A stretch of DNA of 64,000 nt from Chloroflexota bacterium (GCA_016191845.1 JACPVF010000012.1:186001-250000); one strand, 5' to 3'. Positions 51,715 through 60,787 are shown, counted from the first letter of the stretch. Translations and numbers: made by a program. The notes: a model not told the origin generated them from the letters alone.

Positions 51715-52317
51715 ATGGATTTCTTACTGGACCCTAACGTCGCTTACTTGTTCCTGATGGCGGGAGTTTTGCTGACCTTGCTGGCCATTGTCACCCCAGG
51801 CACAGGGATGCTCGAGGTGGGAGCCTTTTTCTGCCTGGCGCTGGCAGGGTACGCCGTCTATAACCTGTCCTTCAATTTGTGGGCGTTGATCGTGATGGCG
51901 GTCAGTATCGTGCCCTTCCTGTACTCGGTGCGGAAGCCGAAACGTGAGCTCTGGCTGGGACTCTCCCTGTTGGGGCTGGTAGTGGGGTCGGTGTTCCTGT
52001 TCTCACGCGAGAATGGCCTGCCCGCTGTCAACTTGTTCGTGGCGCTGACCGTCGCGGCCCTGATCGTGGCCTTCCTGTGGATCGCGGTGGGCAAGTCGAT
52101 CCGCGCCATGCTCGAACGCCCTGCCCATGACCTTGGGGCGTTGATCGGCCAGGAGGGTGAGGCCCGCACCCAGGTTGGGGCGGAGGGCAGCGTGCAGATC
52201 AACGGTGAATTATGGTCGGCGCGCAGCAGCCGCCCGATCTCTGCTGGTCGTCATGTCCGTGTGGTGAACCGCGAGGGATTCATCCTCGTTGTCGAAGAAG
52301 TCATGCATCAAAATTAA
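51715..52317 (+). CDS. NfeD-like membrane protein
   Basis: The 200-residue protein has four hydrophobic segments (about 9-115) and a C-terminal OB-fold-like domain (about 140-196: LIGQEGEARTQVGAEGSVQI, GRHVRVVNREGFILVVEE). It lacks the N-terminal ClpP-like protease of long NfeD. It is encoded 14 nt before a slipin gene, the usual partner. GGAGG precedes the ATG. Confidence 0.93.
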   Translation: MDFLLDPNVAYLFLMAGVLLTLLAIVTPGTGMLEVGAFFCLALAGYAVYNLSFNLWALIVMAVSIVPFLYSVRKPKRELWLGLSLLGLVVGSVFLFSRENGLPAVNLFVALTVAALIVAFLWIAVGKSIRAMLERPAHDLGALIGQEGEARTQVGAEGSVQINGELWSARSSRPISAGRHVRVVNREGFILVVEEVMHQN

Positions 52318-52331
52318 AAGGAGAGAACGCA

Positions 52332-53246
52332 ATGAATGCTCTTGGAGTAGGCAGTACCGTTTTTTGCCTGATTGGTGCGGTGCTGGTGATTGGCATCGTT
52401 TTCTTTGCCAATGCCGTTCGCATCGTGCCCGAGTACCAGCGCCTGGTGGTCTTCCGCCTGGGCCGCGTGCTCGACAAACCGAAGGGACCTGGCATCATCA
52501 TCCTGATCCCCTTCATTGATCGCGCCATGAAAGTGGACCTGCGCGAGCAGGTGCGCGAAGTGCCGCATCAGACCTCGATCACCAAGGATAACGCTCCCAT
52601 CTCGATCGACTTCCTGTGGTACTACAAGGTGCTCGATCCTGCCCAGTCGGTATTGCAGGTCGGTAACTTCGAAGCCGCTGCGGCTGGTATCGCGGCCACG
52701 ACCCTGCGCGCCGTGATCGGCGGTATCCCGCTGGACGACGTTCTTTCCGAACGCGAACACATCAACAACATGCTGCGCACCCGCCTCGACGAAGTGACCG
52801 AGCGCTGGGGCGTCAAGGTGACCAACGTCGAGATCCGCGAGATCATCCCGCCGCGTGACGTGCAGGATGCCATGAACCGCCAGATGTCCGCGGAGCGTAT
52901 CCGCCGCGCCGTGGTGACCGAATCGACGGGTACCCGCGAGGCCGCCGTCAACGTGGCCGAAGGCGAGAAGCAGTCCAACATCCTGCGCGCGGAAGGCCAG
53001 AAGCAGTCGGCCATCCTCGCCGCAGAAGGCGAGAAGACCGCCCAGCTCCTGCGCGCGGAAGGCTTCGCCCTGGCGCTCGAGAAGATCTACAGCGCCGCCG
53101 CGACCGTGGATCAGAAGACAATGACCCTGCAATACTTCGAAACCCTCAAGTCCATCGGTGCCAGCCCGTCCACCAAGTACATCTTCCCGATGGAGTTCAC
53201 CAGCATGCTGGATAACTTCCTCGGCAAGGACGGCGGAAAGAAGTAG
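52332..53246 (+). CDS. slipin (stomatin-like SPFH protein)
   Basis: Start ATG 52332 has AAAGGAG. The 304-residue protein has one N-terminal membrane helix and a canonical stomatin domain: RIVPEYQRLVVFRLGRVLD, GPGIIILIPFIDRAMKVDLR, AVIGGIPLDDVLSERE, and an Ala-rich coiled coil (EAAVNVAEGEKQSNILRAEG). It forms the usual NfeD-slipin pair. Role: membrane microdomain organisation. Confidence 0.95.
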   Translation: MNALGVGSTVFCLIGAVLVIGIVFFANAVRIVPEYQRLVVFRLGRVLDKPKGPGIIILIPFIDRAMKVDLREQVREVPHQTSITKDNAPISIDFLWYYKVLDPAQSVLQVGNFEAAAAGIAATTLRAVIGGIPLDDVLSEREHINNMLRTRLDEVTERWGVKVTNVEIREIIPPRDVQDAMNRQMSAERIRRAVVTESTGTREAAVNVAEGEKQSNILRAEGQKQSAILAAEGEKTAQLLRAEGFALALEKIYSAAATVDQKTMTLQYFETLKSIGASPSTKYIFPMEFTSMLDNFLGKDGGKK

Positions 53247-53261
53247 GTCGGTAGAAAGCAG

Positions 53262-53296
53262 AGGCCTGACGGGCCCAAGCCTGTCAGGCCTTTTTA
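53262..53296 (+). terminator. hairpin terminator after slipin gene
   Basis: Stem aggcctgac / gtcaggcct is followed by TTTTTATTTTT. Confidence 0.88.
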
Positions 53297-53319
53297 TTTT
53301 TGATACAATCTCCCCCGAT

Positions 53320-53751
53320 ATGGAAATCATCCCCGCCACCTTCCGCGATTTCAACGCGCTGCGCAAGCTGGAACATGCCTGCTTTGACAAGGATGCCTGG
53401 TCCTTTCTGGACCTGTTAGCCGTGCTGACCTTCCCCGAGGTGGTGCGCCTCAAAGCCGTGGAGGATGGCCAGATGGTGGGATTCGTGGCGGGCGACCCGC
53501 GTCCGTCCGAGGGGTTTTCCTGGATCGCCACCATTGGCGTGGATCCGCATTATCAACGCCGCGGCATCGGGCGGGCCATCCTGCGCGCCGCCGAGGCGCA
53601 ACTCCACACCCCGCGCGTGCGTCTGACGGTGCGCATGTCCAACCAGGGCGCGATCAGCCTGTACGAGCAGGAAGGCTATCACACCATCGACATCTGGAAG
53701 GGCTATTACAACGATGGCGAGGATGGGCTGGTGATGGAGAAGATCAAGTAG
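53320..53751 (+). CDS. GNAT-family N-acetyltransferase
   Basis: The start is ATG 53320, 10 nt after a TACAAT box, so the mRNA is leaderless or nearly so. The 143-residue protein has a GNAT core: VGFVAGDPRP, IATIGVDPHYQRRGIGRAIL (acetyl-CoA loop near 75-90), LTVRMSNQGAISLYEQEGY near 105-123. It resembles RimI, but the target is not established. Confidence 0.85.
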   Translation: MEIIPATFRDFNALRKLEHACFDKDAWSFLDLLAVLTFPEVVRLKAVEDGQMVGFVAGDPRPSEGFSWIATIGVDPHYQRRGIGRAILRAAEAQLHTPRVRLTVRMSNQGAISLYEQEGYHTIDIWKGYYNDGEDGLVMEKIK

Positions 53752-53781
53752 GATTTCAAAAAAAGAATTTCCTTTTTTGCC

Positions 53782-54381
53782 TTATTTTTGCAACTTGCTT
53801 TGAATATAAGCGACGAGGTCATCAAGCCCCCATTCATCGCCAGTACCAGAAATTGCCTTTTCGTCCACAATTCTATACAATCCTTGCATATCGCCGCCAC
53901 TAATCCAATAATGTTCTGGCCCAATATTGGCAGTGGCTCCCTTCGTGTCAAGACTTAGGAAGAACAGATAAGTTTTATCCATTTCTAGCGGAACATCCCC
54001 ATTGACCGTCATACTGTCTTGCCCAACCGCCCCGCCACCTTTACGGATACGAATAGCATCCTGTTCTGAACCTCCTTTCAGGGTTTGCTCCACAGCGAAT
54101 TCGTAATCTGTGATGATTGCCAGACCTTCTTGAATGACCTTTTTGTAAGTAAATCCTGATGGTAATTCCCCGTCCGATGTGGTCCATTGACTCGGATAAA
54201 CGATCTTGACTTGGCCGATGATAATCGCGTCCGAATTTTCGATCATATCGTCAAGGGACATGGCTTCGTATGATCCATTAACTCCAAAATGGATTGGGTC
54301 TCTTGTGGAAATCTGGGCCTGACATGCGGAGATTCCTGTTGTAAAAAGGATCGCGAGAACGAGCAAAGTTTTCTTCATCAC
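53782..54381 (-). CDS. lipoprotein of unknown function
   Basis: The 199-residue protein has a lipoprotein signal (LFTTGISAC, Cys near 20). The mature part reads IIGQVKIVYPSQWTT, FAVEQTLKGG and HYWISGGDMQGLYRIVD, a pattern often seen in secreted proteins of unknown function. It is AT-richer than the neighbours. GGAGG precedes the ATG. No enzyme motif. Confidence 0.72.
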   Translation of the reverse strand: MMKKTLLVLAILFTTGISACQAQISTRDPIHFGVNGSYEAMSLDDMIENSDAIIIGQVKIVYPSQWTTSDGELPSGFTYKKVIQEGLAIITDYEFAVEQTLKGGSEQDAIRIRKGGGAVGQDSMTVNGDVPLEMDKTYLFFLSLDTKGATANIGPEHYWISGGDMQGLYRIVDEKAISGTGDEWGLDDLVAYIQSKLQK

Positions 54382-54471
54382 AACTGCCTCCTTTTGGTGT
54401 GACGAACAATACCCGACCTTTGTTCCATTCTACTCCATTCACTTCTGAGCCGTTGCGATATAATCCCCTTC

Positions 54472-55596
54472 ATGCCCGAACCCTTGGCACCCCCTGTGTG
54501 GGTGAATACACCGCAGTCCCTGACGCGCATGGCCGCGGACCTGGCCTCCCAGCCGCGCATTGCCGTGGATACCGAATCGAACAGCCTGCATGCCTATCGC
54601 GAGCGCGTCTGCCTGATCCAGTTTTCCACACCCAAGACCGATTACCTGGTCGACCCACTCATCCTGGCCGACCTGAGTGAACTGGCCCCCATCTTCGCCG
54701 CCCCCAACATCGAAAAGATTTTCCACGCCGCCGAGTATGACCTGATCTGCCTGCGGCGCGATTTCGACTTCGCCTTTGCCAATTTATTCGACACCATGCA
54801 AGCCTCGCGCATCCTCGGCTATCCCGCCGTCGGTTTGGATAAATTGTTGGACGAGAAGTTTGGCATCAAAGTAGACAAACGTCATCAAAAGGCGGATTGG
54901 GGTGCACGTCCGCTCAAACCCGACCAGATCCACTATGCCCGCTTCGACACGCATTACCTGTGTGCCTTGCGCGATGTGCTCGAGCGTGAACTGATCGAGA
55001 AGGGCCGTCTGCCCCTGGCGCAGGAAGACTTCCGCCGCGCCTGCGAGGTGGACGAGTCCAAGCCCAGAAACGGTGGCGAGGCCTGGGAGCGTTTTGCAGG
55101 TCGCCGTGACCTGAACCTGCGTGAACTGACCATCCTCAGCGAATTGCTTGACGCCCGCGACGAGCTGGCCGCTCAACTCGATCGTCCGCCTTTCAAAGTG
55201 ATCGAGGACGACAAGCTGATCGCCATCGCCCGTTCGGCGGCCTCCAACAAGGAAGGCCTGATCGAGGCGGGCATGAGCGAAAAGCAGATTCGACTGTGGG
55301 GTGGTCCCGTTTTGGATGCGGTGAAACGCGGGGTGGAGCGTCCGCTCGTGAAGCGGCGGCTCATGATCCGTCCCAGTGATGCGGTGGCCGCCCGTCTGGA
55401 TAAACTCAAGAACTGGCGCAAGACCGTCGCCCAGCAGATGGGCGTCGAGTCGGATGTGATTCTGCCCAAGCCCTTTGTCCAACTGTTGGCCGAGCACGCT
55501 CCACACACGGCGCCCGACTTGGAAGTCTTGATGGCTCCGCTGCCCTGGCGTTACCAGCAGTTCGGCGGACAACTTTTAAAACTACTCGGAGGTTGA
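54472..55596 (+). CDS. ribonuclease D-like 3'-5' exonuclease with HRDC domain
   Basis: The 374-residue protein has DEDD exonuclease motifs: VDTESNSLHAY (Exo I), FHAAEYDLICL (Exo II) and YARFDTHYL (Exo III), followed by an HRDC domain near 210-300 (LTILSELLDARDELAAQ). RNase D trims tRNA 3' ends. TATAAT (54459-54464) is 7 nt before the ATG. The beta-CASP gene follows after 1 nt. Confidence 0.92.
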   Translation: MPEPLAPPVWVNTPQSLTRMAADLASQPRIAVDTESNSLHAYRERVCLIQFSTPKTDYLVDPLILADLSELAPIFAAPNIEKIFHAAEYDLICLRRDFDFAFANLFDTMQASRILGYPAVGLDKLLDEKFGIKVDKRHQKADWGARPLKPDQIHYARFDTHYLCALRDVLERELIEKGRLPLAQEDFRRACEVDESKPRNGGEAWERFAGRRDLNLRELTILSELLDARDELAAQLDRPPFKVIEDDKLIAIARSAASNKEGLIEAGMSEKQIRLWGGPVLDAVKRGVERPLVKRRLMIRPSDAVAARLDKLKNWRKTVAQQMGVESDVILPKPFVQLLAEHAPHTAPDLEVLMAPLPWRYQQFGGQLLKLLGG

Positions 55597-55597
55597 C

Positions 55598-56992
55598 ATG
55601 CGGATATTCTTTCACGGCGCGGCCCATACAGTGACAGGCAGCCAGCACCTGCTGGAGATTAATGGTTCCCGCCTGCTTCTGGACTGTGGCCTATATCAGG
55701 GCCGACGCGAAGAGACCTACGCCCGTAACTTGAACTTCCCCTTTGACCCGCGCTCTGTGGACGCAGTCATTCTTTCACATGCGCACATTGACCATGCAGG
55801 CAACCTGCCCAACCTGGTACGCCGCGGCTTCGACGGGCCGATCTATGTGACGAAAGCCACCGCTGACCTGGCGGATGTGATGCTGCAAGACTCGGGCCAC
55901 ATCCAGGAATCGGATGCTGAGTTTGTCAACAAACGCCGCGCCGAACGTCATCAGCCGCCCATCGAGCCGCTTTACACCGAAGCGGACGCCATCCACGTGG
56001 CCGAACATTTCCGCGGCGTGGACTACAATATGCCCTTCGAACCCGTGCCTGGGGTGGTGGCGCGCTTCGTCGAAGCGGGACACATCCTCGGGTCCGCGGC
56101 GGTTTCACTCGAGATCGAAGAGAAGGGCCGTAAGATTCGCCTGTGGTTCTCGGGCGATATCGGCCGCTTCAAATTGCCGCTGCTGCGCGACCCCGTCCTG
56201 CCGACCGCTGCCGATTATATGATCATGGAATGCACCTACGGTGACAAGCCGCACCGTGACCCGCTCAACGCCTACGAGGAGTTTCGCGGTGTGGTCAAAC
56301 GCACGGTGGAACGTGGCGGCAAGGTTATCATCCCCGCCTTTGCGGTGGGTCGCACCCAGGAATTGGTGTACGACCTGAACCAGATGATGACCGATGGTGA
56401 TGTACCCTCCGTGCCCGTCTATGTGGATAGCCCGTTGGCGGTCAAGGCCTCGCAGGTCTTCAAGAACCACACCGAATGTTTCGACGCTGAAACGGCCCAG
56501 TTCGTGCGCGAGGCACGTCATCCCGCCCTGGATTTCAAGATGTTGACTTACATCCAGTCGGTCGAGGAATCCAAAAAGTTGAATGAGATCCGCGAGCCGA
56601 TGATCATCATCTCGGCCTCGGGTATGGCGGAAACAGGTCGCATCCTGCATCATCTGCGCAACAATATCGAGAACCCGCGCAACACAGTTTGTATCGTCTC
56701 CTGGCAGTCGCCTGAGACGCTGGGTCGCCGTCTGGCCGACCGCGAGAAACAGGTCCGCATCTTTGGCGAGCCCTACAGCGTCAAGGCGGAGGTGGCCACC
56801 ATCGGCGGCCTCTCAGGCCATGCGGGTCAGGACCTGCTCACACGCTATGCGCTGGGAGTTAAAGGCCAGGTCAAACAGATCTTCCTGGTCCACGGTGAAG
56901 AGAAATCCGCGACGGCGTTCCGCGCCAAACTCAAAGAGAACCAATTCGACCGAACCCATTATCCAGAGTTGCATGAAAGCGTGGAGATTTAG
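55598..56992 (+). CDS. beta-CASP metallo-beta-lactamase RNase
   Basis: The 464-residue protein has the MBL metal motif SHAHIDHAG near 61-69, VEAGHILGSA, FSGDIGR, and the beta-CASP signatures SGMAETGRI and ATIGGLSGHAGQ near the C-terminus. It is related to the CPSF/Ysh1 group, with no KH domain. Likely RNA endonuclease or exonuclease. It is tightly coupled to the RNase D-like gene. Confidence 0.92.
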   Translation: MRIFFHGAAHTVTGSQHLLEINGSRLLLDCGLYQGRREETYARNLNFPFDPRSVDAVILSHAHIDHAGNLPNLVRRGFDGPIYVTKATADLADVMLQDSGHIQESDAEFVNKRRAERHQPPIEPLYTEADAIHVAEHFRGVDYNMPFEPVPGVVARFVEAGHILGSAAVSLEIEEKGRKIRLWFSGDIGRFKLPLLRDPVLPTAADYMIMECTYGDKPHRDPLNAYEEFRGVVKRTVERGGKVIIPAFAVGRTQELVYDLNQMMTDGDVPSVPVYVDSPLAVKASQVFKNHTECFDAETAQFVREARHPALDFKMLTYIQSVEESKKLNEIREPMIIISASGMAETGRILHHLRNNIENPRNTVCIVSWQSPETLGRRLADREKQVRIFGEPYSVKAEVATIGGLSGHAGQDLLTRYALGVKGQVKQIFLVHGEEKSATAFRAKLKENQFDRTHYPELHESVEI

Positions 56993-57013
56993 GGTATAAT
57001 ACGCGCCGCACTT

Positions 57014-57104
57014 GGGAAGGTGCCAGAGTGGTTGAATGGGACGGTCTCGAAAACCGTTGTGGGCCTCGTGTCCACCGAGGGTTCGAATCCCTCCCTTCCC
57101 GCCA
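57014..57104 (+). tRNA. tRNA-Ser (anticodon CGA), CCA encoded
   Basis: The acceptor stem GGGAAGG pairs with CCTTCCC (57094-57100). The anticodon stem-loop is ACGGT-CTCGAAA-ACCGT, anticodon CGA for serine UCG, with the long variable arm of class II tRNAs and GGTTCGAATCC T-loop. A TATAAT box (56995-57000) precedes it. The 3' CCA is encoded at 57102-57104. Confidence 0.96.
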
Positions 57105-57106
57105 GA

Positions 57107-57142
57107 AAAGACTCGACACAAAGTCGGGTCTTTTTATTTTCC
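57107..57142 (+). terminator. terminator of tRNA-Ser
   Basis: Hairpin aaagactcgac / gtcgggtcttt followed by TTTATTTT lies directly after the tRNA. Confidence 0.75.
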
Positions 57143-57170
57143 CCCGCGCGCCCTCATTGAGATGATGGTA

Positions 57171-57240
57171 TTCGAATCCCTCCCTTCCCGCCAGAAAGAG
57201 CTTGATGCGTAGTCGGGCTCTTTTGTTTTGTATTAATGAG
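57171..57240 (+). repeat. duplicated 3' end of tRNA-Ser with its terminator
   Basis: The 27 bp from ttcgaatccctcccttcc through gccagaaa (57082-57108) recur at 57171-57197, offset by 89 bp. The copy is also followed by a similar terminator-like stretch (agtcgggctcttttg). The 5' half of the tRNA is missing, so this is a non-functional remnant, either a tandem duplication or an old integration scar. Confidence 0.8.
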
Positions 57241-57331
57241 GTCGTCTGTGGATTTTTGCGGGCTTTAAGAGACTCAGTGTAACTCATGCCTCAAATAGTC
57301 CCTTATATTTTTTGGTGGTAAGATTCGCCCG

Positions 57332-58183
57332 ATGAAACTACACCTTGCCCTTGCCCAAATCAACACCAAACTCGGTGATGTACAGGCCAACCTCGACAAG
57401 CATCTCAGCCTGATTGACGAGGCCAAAAAGCGGAAGACCGACCTGTTGGTCTTCCCTGAACTCTCGTTGACGGGATATGTCTTGCAGGACCTGGTCTCTT
57501 TCGTGGCCCATCGCCCTACGGATGACGACCCTGTCTTCAAACCGCTGCTTGCCGCCAGCCATGACCTGGACCTGGTGGTCGGGTTTGTGGACGAGGACTC
57601 TCGTCACCGCTTCTTCATCGCCTCCGCTTATCTCTCAGGCGGGAAGGTGCTCCACGTTCATCATAAGGTATATCTGCCCACCTACGGCCTGTTTGATGAG
57701 GGCCGTTTCTTCGCCTGGGGCGACTCGGTCCGCGCCTTCGACACACGTTTCGGGCGCATGGGCATGCTCATCTGCGAGGATTTCTGGCACGCCTCACCGC
57801 CTTACCTGCTCTGGCTGGACGGCGCCGACATCCTGCTGTTCTCGTCCGCCTCCCCTGGGCGCGGTCTGGGCGACAACGAGAAGCTTGAATCGGCGCGTTG
57901 GGTGGAGCGCATCAACATGGCCTACGCCAGCATGTTCACCTGCTTTGTGGCGCACGCCAATCGTGTCGGCTATGAGGATGGACTGCACTTTTGGGGTGGA
58001 ACGACCGTCTTCGACCCGAACGGCGAGGAGTTGGTCCATGGTCCGTACAACGAAGAAGCCCTTACGTACGCCGAACTGGACTTGAATCAACTGCGCCGCA
58101 CTCGTGCGCGTTTGCCTTTATTACGTGACGAGCGCACGGGCCTCGTGCGCAGCGAACTCGACAGGATTCTTTCCCGTGACTGA
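57332..58183 (+). CDS. nitrilase-family amidohydrolase beside NAD synthetase
   Basis: The 283-residue protein has the Glu-Lys-Cys triad of the carbon-nitrogen hydrolases: VFPELSLTGY (Glu near 43), HHKVYLPTYG (Lys near 112) and MLICEDFWH (Cys near 149). It corresponds to the glutaminase domain of glutamine-dependent NAD synthetase, here a separate gene overlapping nadE by 8 nt. A possible -10 (TAAGAT, 57319-57324) is 7 nt before the ATG. Confidence 0.9.
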   Translation: MKLHLALAQINTKLGDVQANLDKHLSLIDEAKKRKTDLLVFPELSLTGYVLQDLVSFVAHRPTDDDPVFKPLLAASHDLDLVVGFVDEDSRHRFFIASAYLSGGKVLHVHHKVYLPTYGLFDEGRFFAWGDSVRAFDTRFGRMGMLICEDFWHASPPYLLWLDGADILLFSSASPGRGLGDNEKLESARWVERINMAYASMFTCFVAHANRVGYEDGLHFWGGTTVFDPNGEELVHGPYNEEALTYAELDLNQLRRTRARLPLLRDERTGLVRSELDRILSRD

Positions 58184-59003
58184 CATCGACCTCACCATCA
58201 ATACCGACCTGGCCCGCACGATCCTGACGGGTTTCATTAAATCCGAGATCACCCGCGTCGGCTTTTCGCGCGCCGTGGTGGGACTCTCGGGCGGCATCGA
58301 CTCGGCGCTCTCGTGCGTCCTGGCGGCGCAGGCGCTTGGCCCCGAAAATGTGTTAGCCGTGCGCATGCCCTACAAAGCCTCCAGCCGCGATTCACTGGAC
58401 CATGCCCAATTGCTGATCGACCAGCTTGGCGTGCAGAGCAGGACCATTGAGATCACCGACATGGTCGAGCCGCTTATCCAACTCGACTCCGAAATGTCCA
58501 AGGTTCGCAAAGGCAACCTGATGGCCCGCGCCCGCATGATCGTGTTGTACGACCAGTCCGAGGCCTTCAAGGGCCTCGTAGTCGGTACGAGCAACAAGAC
58601 TGAGATTTTGCTCGGCTACAGCACCATGTTCGGCGACTCAGCTTCGGCGCTCAATCCCATTGGCGATTTGTACAAGACCCAGGTGCGACAGCTATCCCGC
58701 GCCCTGAACGTCCCCGCGCCAATTGTCGATAAGCCGCCTTCCGCAGACCTGTGGGCGGGTCAGACTGATGAGACCGAGTTGGGCTTCACCTATGAAGAAG
58801 TGGACAGGCTGCTCTACCTGCTGATCGATCAGCGCTATATGCCGCAGGAGGTCATCGAGGCGGGCTTTGACGAGAAGTTCGTCAATGGAGTGGTGGCGCG
58901 CGTGCGGCGTTTCCAGTTCAAACGCATGCTGCCGCCCATTGCCAAGATCAGCAACCGCACCATCGGCTACGATTTCCTCTATCTGCGCGATTGGGGTACT
59001 TGA
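58176..59003 (+). CDS. nadE: NAD synthetase
   Basis: Start is GTG 58176, giving VTDIDLTINTDLART; a longer upstream frame overlaps the nitrilase gene and is less likely. The 275-residue enzyme adenylates and amidates nicotinate adenine dinucleotide. It has the PP-loop LSGGIDSALS near 40-49, VGTSNKTEILLGYSTMFGDS and KPPSADLWAGQTDE. With the upstream nitrilase it would use glutamine as ammonia source. Confidence 0.95.
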   Translation: MTDIDLTINTDLARTILTGFIKSEITRVGFSRAVVGLSGGIDSALSCVLAAQALGPENVLAVRMPYKASSRDSLDHAQLLIDQLGVQSRTIEITDMVEPLIQLDSEMSKVRKGNLMARARMIVLYDQSEAFKGLVVGTSNKTEILLGYSTMFGDSASALNPIGDLYKTQVRQLSRALNVPAPIVDKPPSADLWAGQTDETELGFTYEEVDRLLYLLIDQRYMPQEVIEAGFDEKFVNGVVARVRRFQFKRMLPPIAKISNRTIGYDFLYLRDWGT

Positions 59004-60250
59004 TGAGATTGCGCATCCCACCCGCGCTCAAGCACCGTCGTTTTTTCTACGTGTGGCTTGGGCAGTTGATCTCTGTCGCAGGGACCCAGATGCAAATCTG
59101 GGCCTTGTTTTGGCACATCCGTACCCTGACCAGTCAACCCATTGCCCTGGGTGGGATTGGCATGGCACGTATCTTCCCTGTCATCATTTTTTCGTTGATC
59201 GGCGGCGCCGTGGCGGATTCCTACAACCGCCGCACGGTCATGTTCATCACTCAAACGACAGTCGCCCTGTTGGCCCTGACCCTTGGCCTGCTCACCCAAT
59301 TTGGCCTGGTCTCCCTGTGGGTCATTTACGGAATTACCGCCCTGCAGGCCGTTGCCATTGCCTTCGATGGACCCTCACGCCAGGCACTGATCCCCAACCT
59401 GGTCCCCGCCAAAGACCTGCCCAACGCCTTCAGCCTGACCTCGATGGCCTTCCAGACGGGGGCGGTCATTGGCCCTGCCTTGAGTGGAATTGTCATTGCC
59501 GCAGCGGGACAGCAGGCCGTGTATTACATCAATGCCATTTCGTTCGTGGCAGTATTGATCGCGCTGGTGTTGATCGGCGATGTGCCTCAGAAAGTTTCGG
59601 CGCAGGCCAAGGGTGTCAGCTTGGGCGCCATCCGCGAAGGGGTTCATTTTATCGTTACGCATCCGATCATCCTTTCGACCATGTTGCTCGATTTTGTGGC
59701 GACCTTCTTTGCCTCGGCCAACACGCTGATGCCCATCGTCGCGCGGGACGTTCTCAAGGTGGGAGTGGTCCAGTATGGCTGGCTCTCGGCAGCGCAGTCG
59801 GTGGGGGCGGTGTTGGCGGCGCTGGTCATCTCCCAGGTTCGCGAATTGCGCAAACAGGGACCGCTCTTCCTCGGGGCGGTGGTCGTGTTTGGGTTGGCGA
59901 CTGTCCTGTTTGGCGCGACCTCCTCCTTGGTCGTGGCCTGGGCGGCGCTGGCTGTTACGGGGGCCGCCGACGGTGTCAGCACCATTATCCGCAATACCAT
60001 CCGACAACTGGCTACGCCCGACCACATCCGCGGACGCATGACCAGCATCAACCAGATCTTCTTCCAGGGTGGACCACAACTGGGCGAGATCGAGGCAGGG
60101 GCGGCCGCGCAATTCTTCGGCGCGCCATTTGCCATCATTTCGGGCGGAATCGCCTGTGTTTTGGGCCTGTTTTTGATCGTTCGCAAATGGCCGCAATTAA
60201 TTTCGTATAACGGTGACGAGACCGCCCTGGCCGGAGCAACGGCTGATTAA
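59003..60250 (+). CDS. major facilitator superfamily transporter (MFS_3/EntS-like)
   Basis: Start ATG 59003 overlaps the nadE stop (TGATG). The 415-residue protein has about 12 hydrophobic segments. Motifs are GGAVADSYNRRTVMF near 67-81 and DHIRGRMTSINQIFFQGG near 337-354, typical of the enterobactin-exporter-like subgroup. The substrate is unknown; coupling to nadE may be only positional. Confidence 0.9.
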   Translation: MRLRIPPALKHRRFFYVWLGQLISVAGTQMQIWALFWHIRTLTSQPIALGGIGMARIFPVIIFSLIGGAVADSYNRRTVMFITQTTVALLALTLGLLTQFGLVSLWVIYGITALQAVAIAFDGPSRQALIPNLVPAKDLPNAFSLTSMAFQTGAVIGPALSGIVIAAAGQQAVYYINAISFVAVLIALVLIGDVPQKVSAQAKGVSLGAIREGVHFIVTHPIILSTMLLDFVATFFASANTLMPIVARDVLKVGVVQYGWLSAAQSVGAVLAALVISQVRELRKQGPLFLGAVVVFGLATVLFGATSSLVVAWAALAVTGAADGVSTIIRNTIRQLATPDHIRGRMTSINQIFFQGGPQLGEIEAGAAAQFFGAPFAIISGGIACVLGLFLIVRKWPQLISYNGDETALAGATAD

Positions 60251-60300
60251 CGACTGACATACGTCCACTTAACGAATTTGATAAAAGTGACTTTTGGGTG

Positions 60301-60329
60301 TTGACTTGCCCCCTGAAAGTAGCTATACT
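60301..60329 (+). promoter_or_regulatory. promoter upstream of SWIM gene leader
   Basis: TTGACT (60301-60306) and TATACT (60324-60329) are 17 nt apart. The transcript would have a leader of about 120 nt before ATG 60458, interrupted by a terminator hairpin. Confidence 0.7.
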
Positions 60330-60390
60330 CGTCGCTAATAAGGTAACTTGCTGATATGCGAATGTTTAGCGAAACCCCCTATGTTTGAAA

Positions 60391-60427
60391 CAAAGGCACG
60401 CGGTATCACCGTGTGCCTTTTTGTTTA
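60391..60427 (+). terminator. terminator/attenuator hairpin in SWIM gene leader
   Basis: Stem aaaggcacgcggt / accgtgtgccttt with a short loop is followed by TTTTTGTTT. It lies between the promoter at 60301 and the ATG at 60458, so either a short RNA of about 85 nt is made or the gene is attenuated. Confidence 0.75.
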
Positions 60428-60457
60428 CCTTCTTTCCCGAAAAGGAGAAACCCTACT

Positions 60458-60700
60458 ATGGATTACGGACTGATCGGCAAGCTCGAAAAAGCCAAGCGTT
60501 ACGCAGAAGACCGCCACCGCTTTCGCTTCAATAAATTTGACCTTACCTTTCATGGCGATAACAACGACCACCATGTTCAGTATGATAACGGTGCTTTCAC
60601 CTGCGACTGCGAGTTTTTCCTGACCCACAAACGCTGCGGCCATACCATGGCTCTTGAGATCCTGCTCAAGGATATGATCGTCGAGTCTGTCGAAGCGTAA
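60458..60700 (+). CDS. SWIM zinc-finger protein
   Basis: Start ATG 60458 has AAGGAG. The 80-residue protein has the SWIM motif CDCEFFLTHKRCGHTMAL near 49-66 (CxC...CxH), which binds zinc and DNA or protein. The preceding strand segment HVQYDNGAFT fits the family. It stands alone, with no helicase domain. A leader hairpin lies upstream. Confidence 0.85.
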   Translation: MDYGLIGKLEKAKRYAEDRHRFRFNKFDLTFHGDNNDHHVQYDNGAFTCDCEFFLTHKRCGHTMALEILLKDMIVESVEA

Positions 60701-60787
60701 CTAAAAATTGAATAGATCGAACTGCCTTTCGCAGTGCGAAGGGCAGTTCTCATTTAACCATAAACTTTTTCGAGTAGAATCCTGCCC

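Noticed and set aside
52314-53534. 406-residue minus-strand open frame
   Set aside because: Antisense shadow of the slipin and acetyltransferase genes.
60330-60390. Known riboswitch in the SWIM leader
   Set aside because: I compared it by memory with cobalamin, preQ1, ZTP, fluoride and SAM aptamers and saw no core motif; only the terminator is certain.
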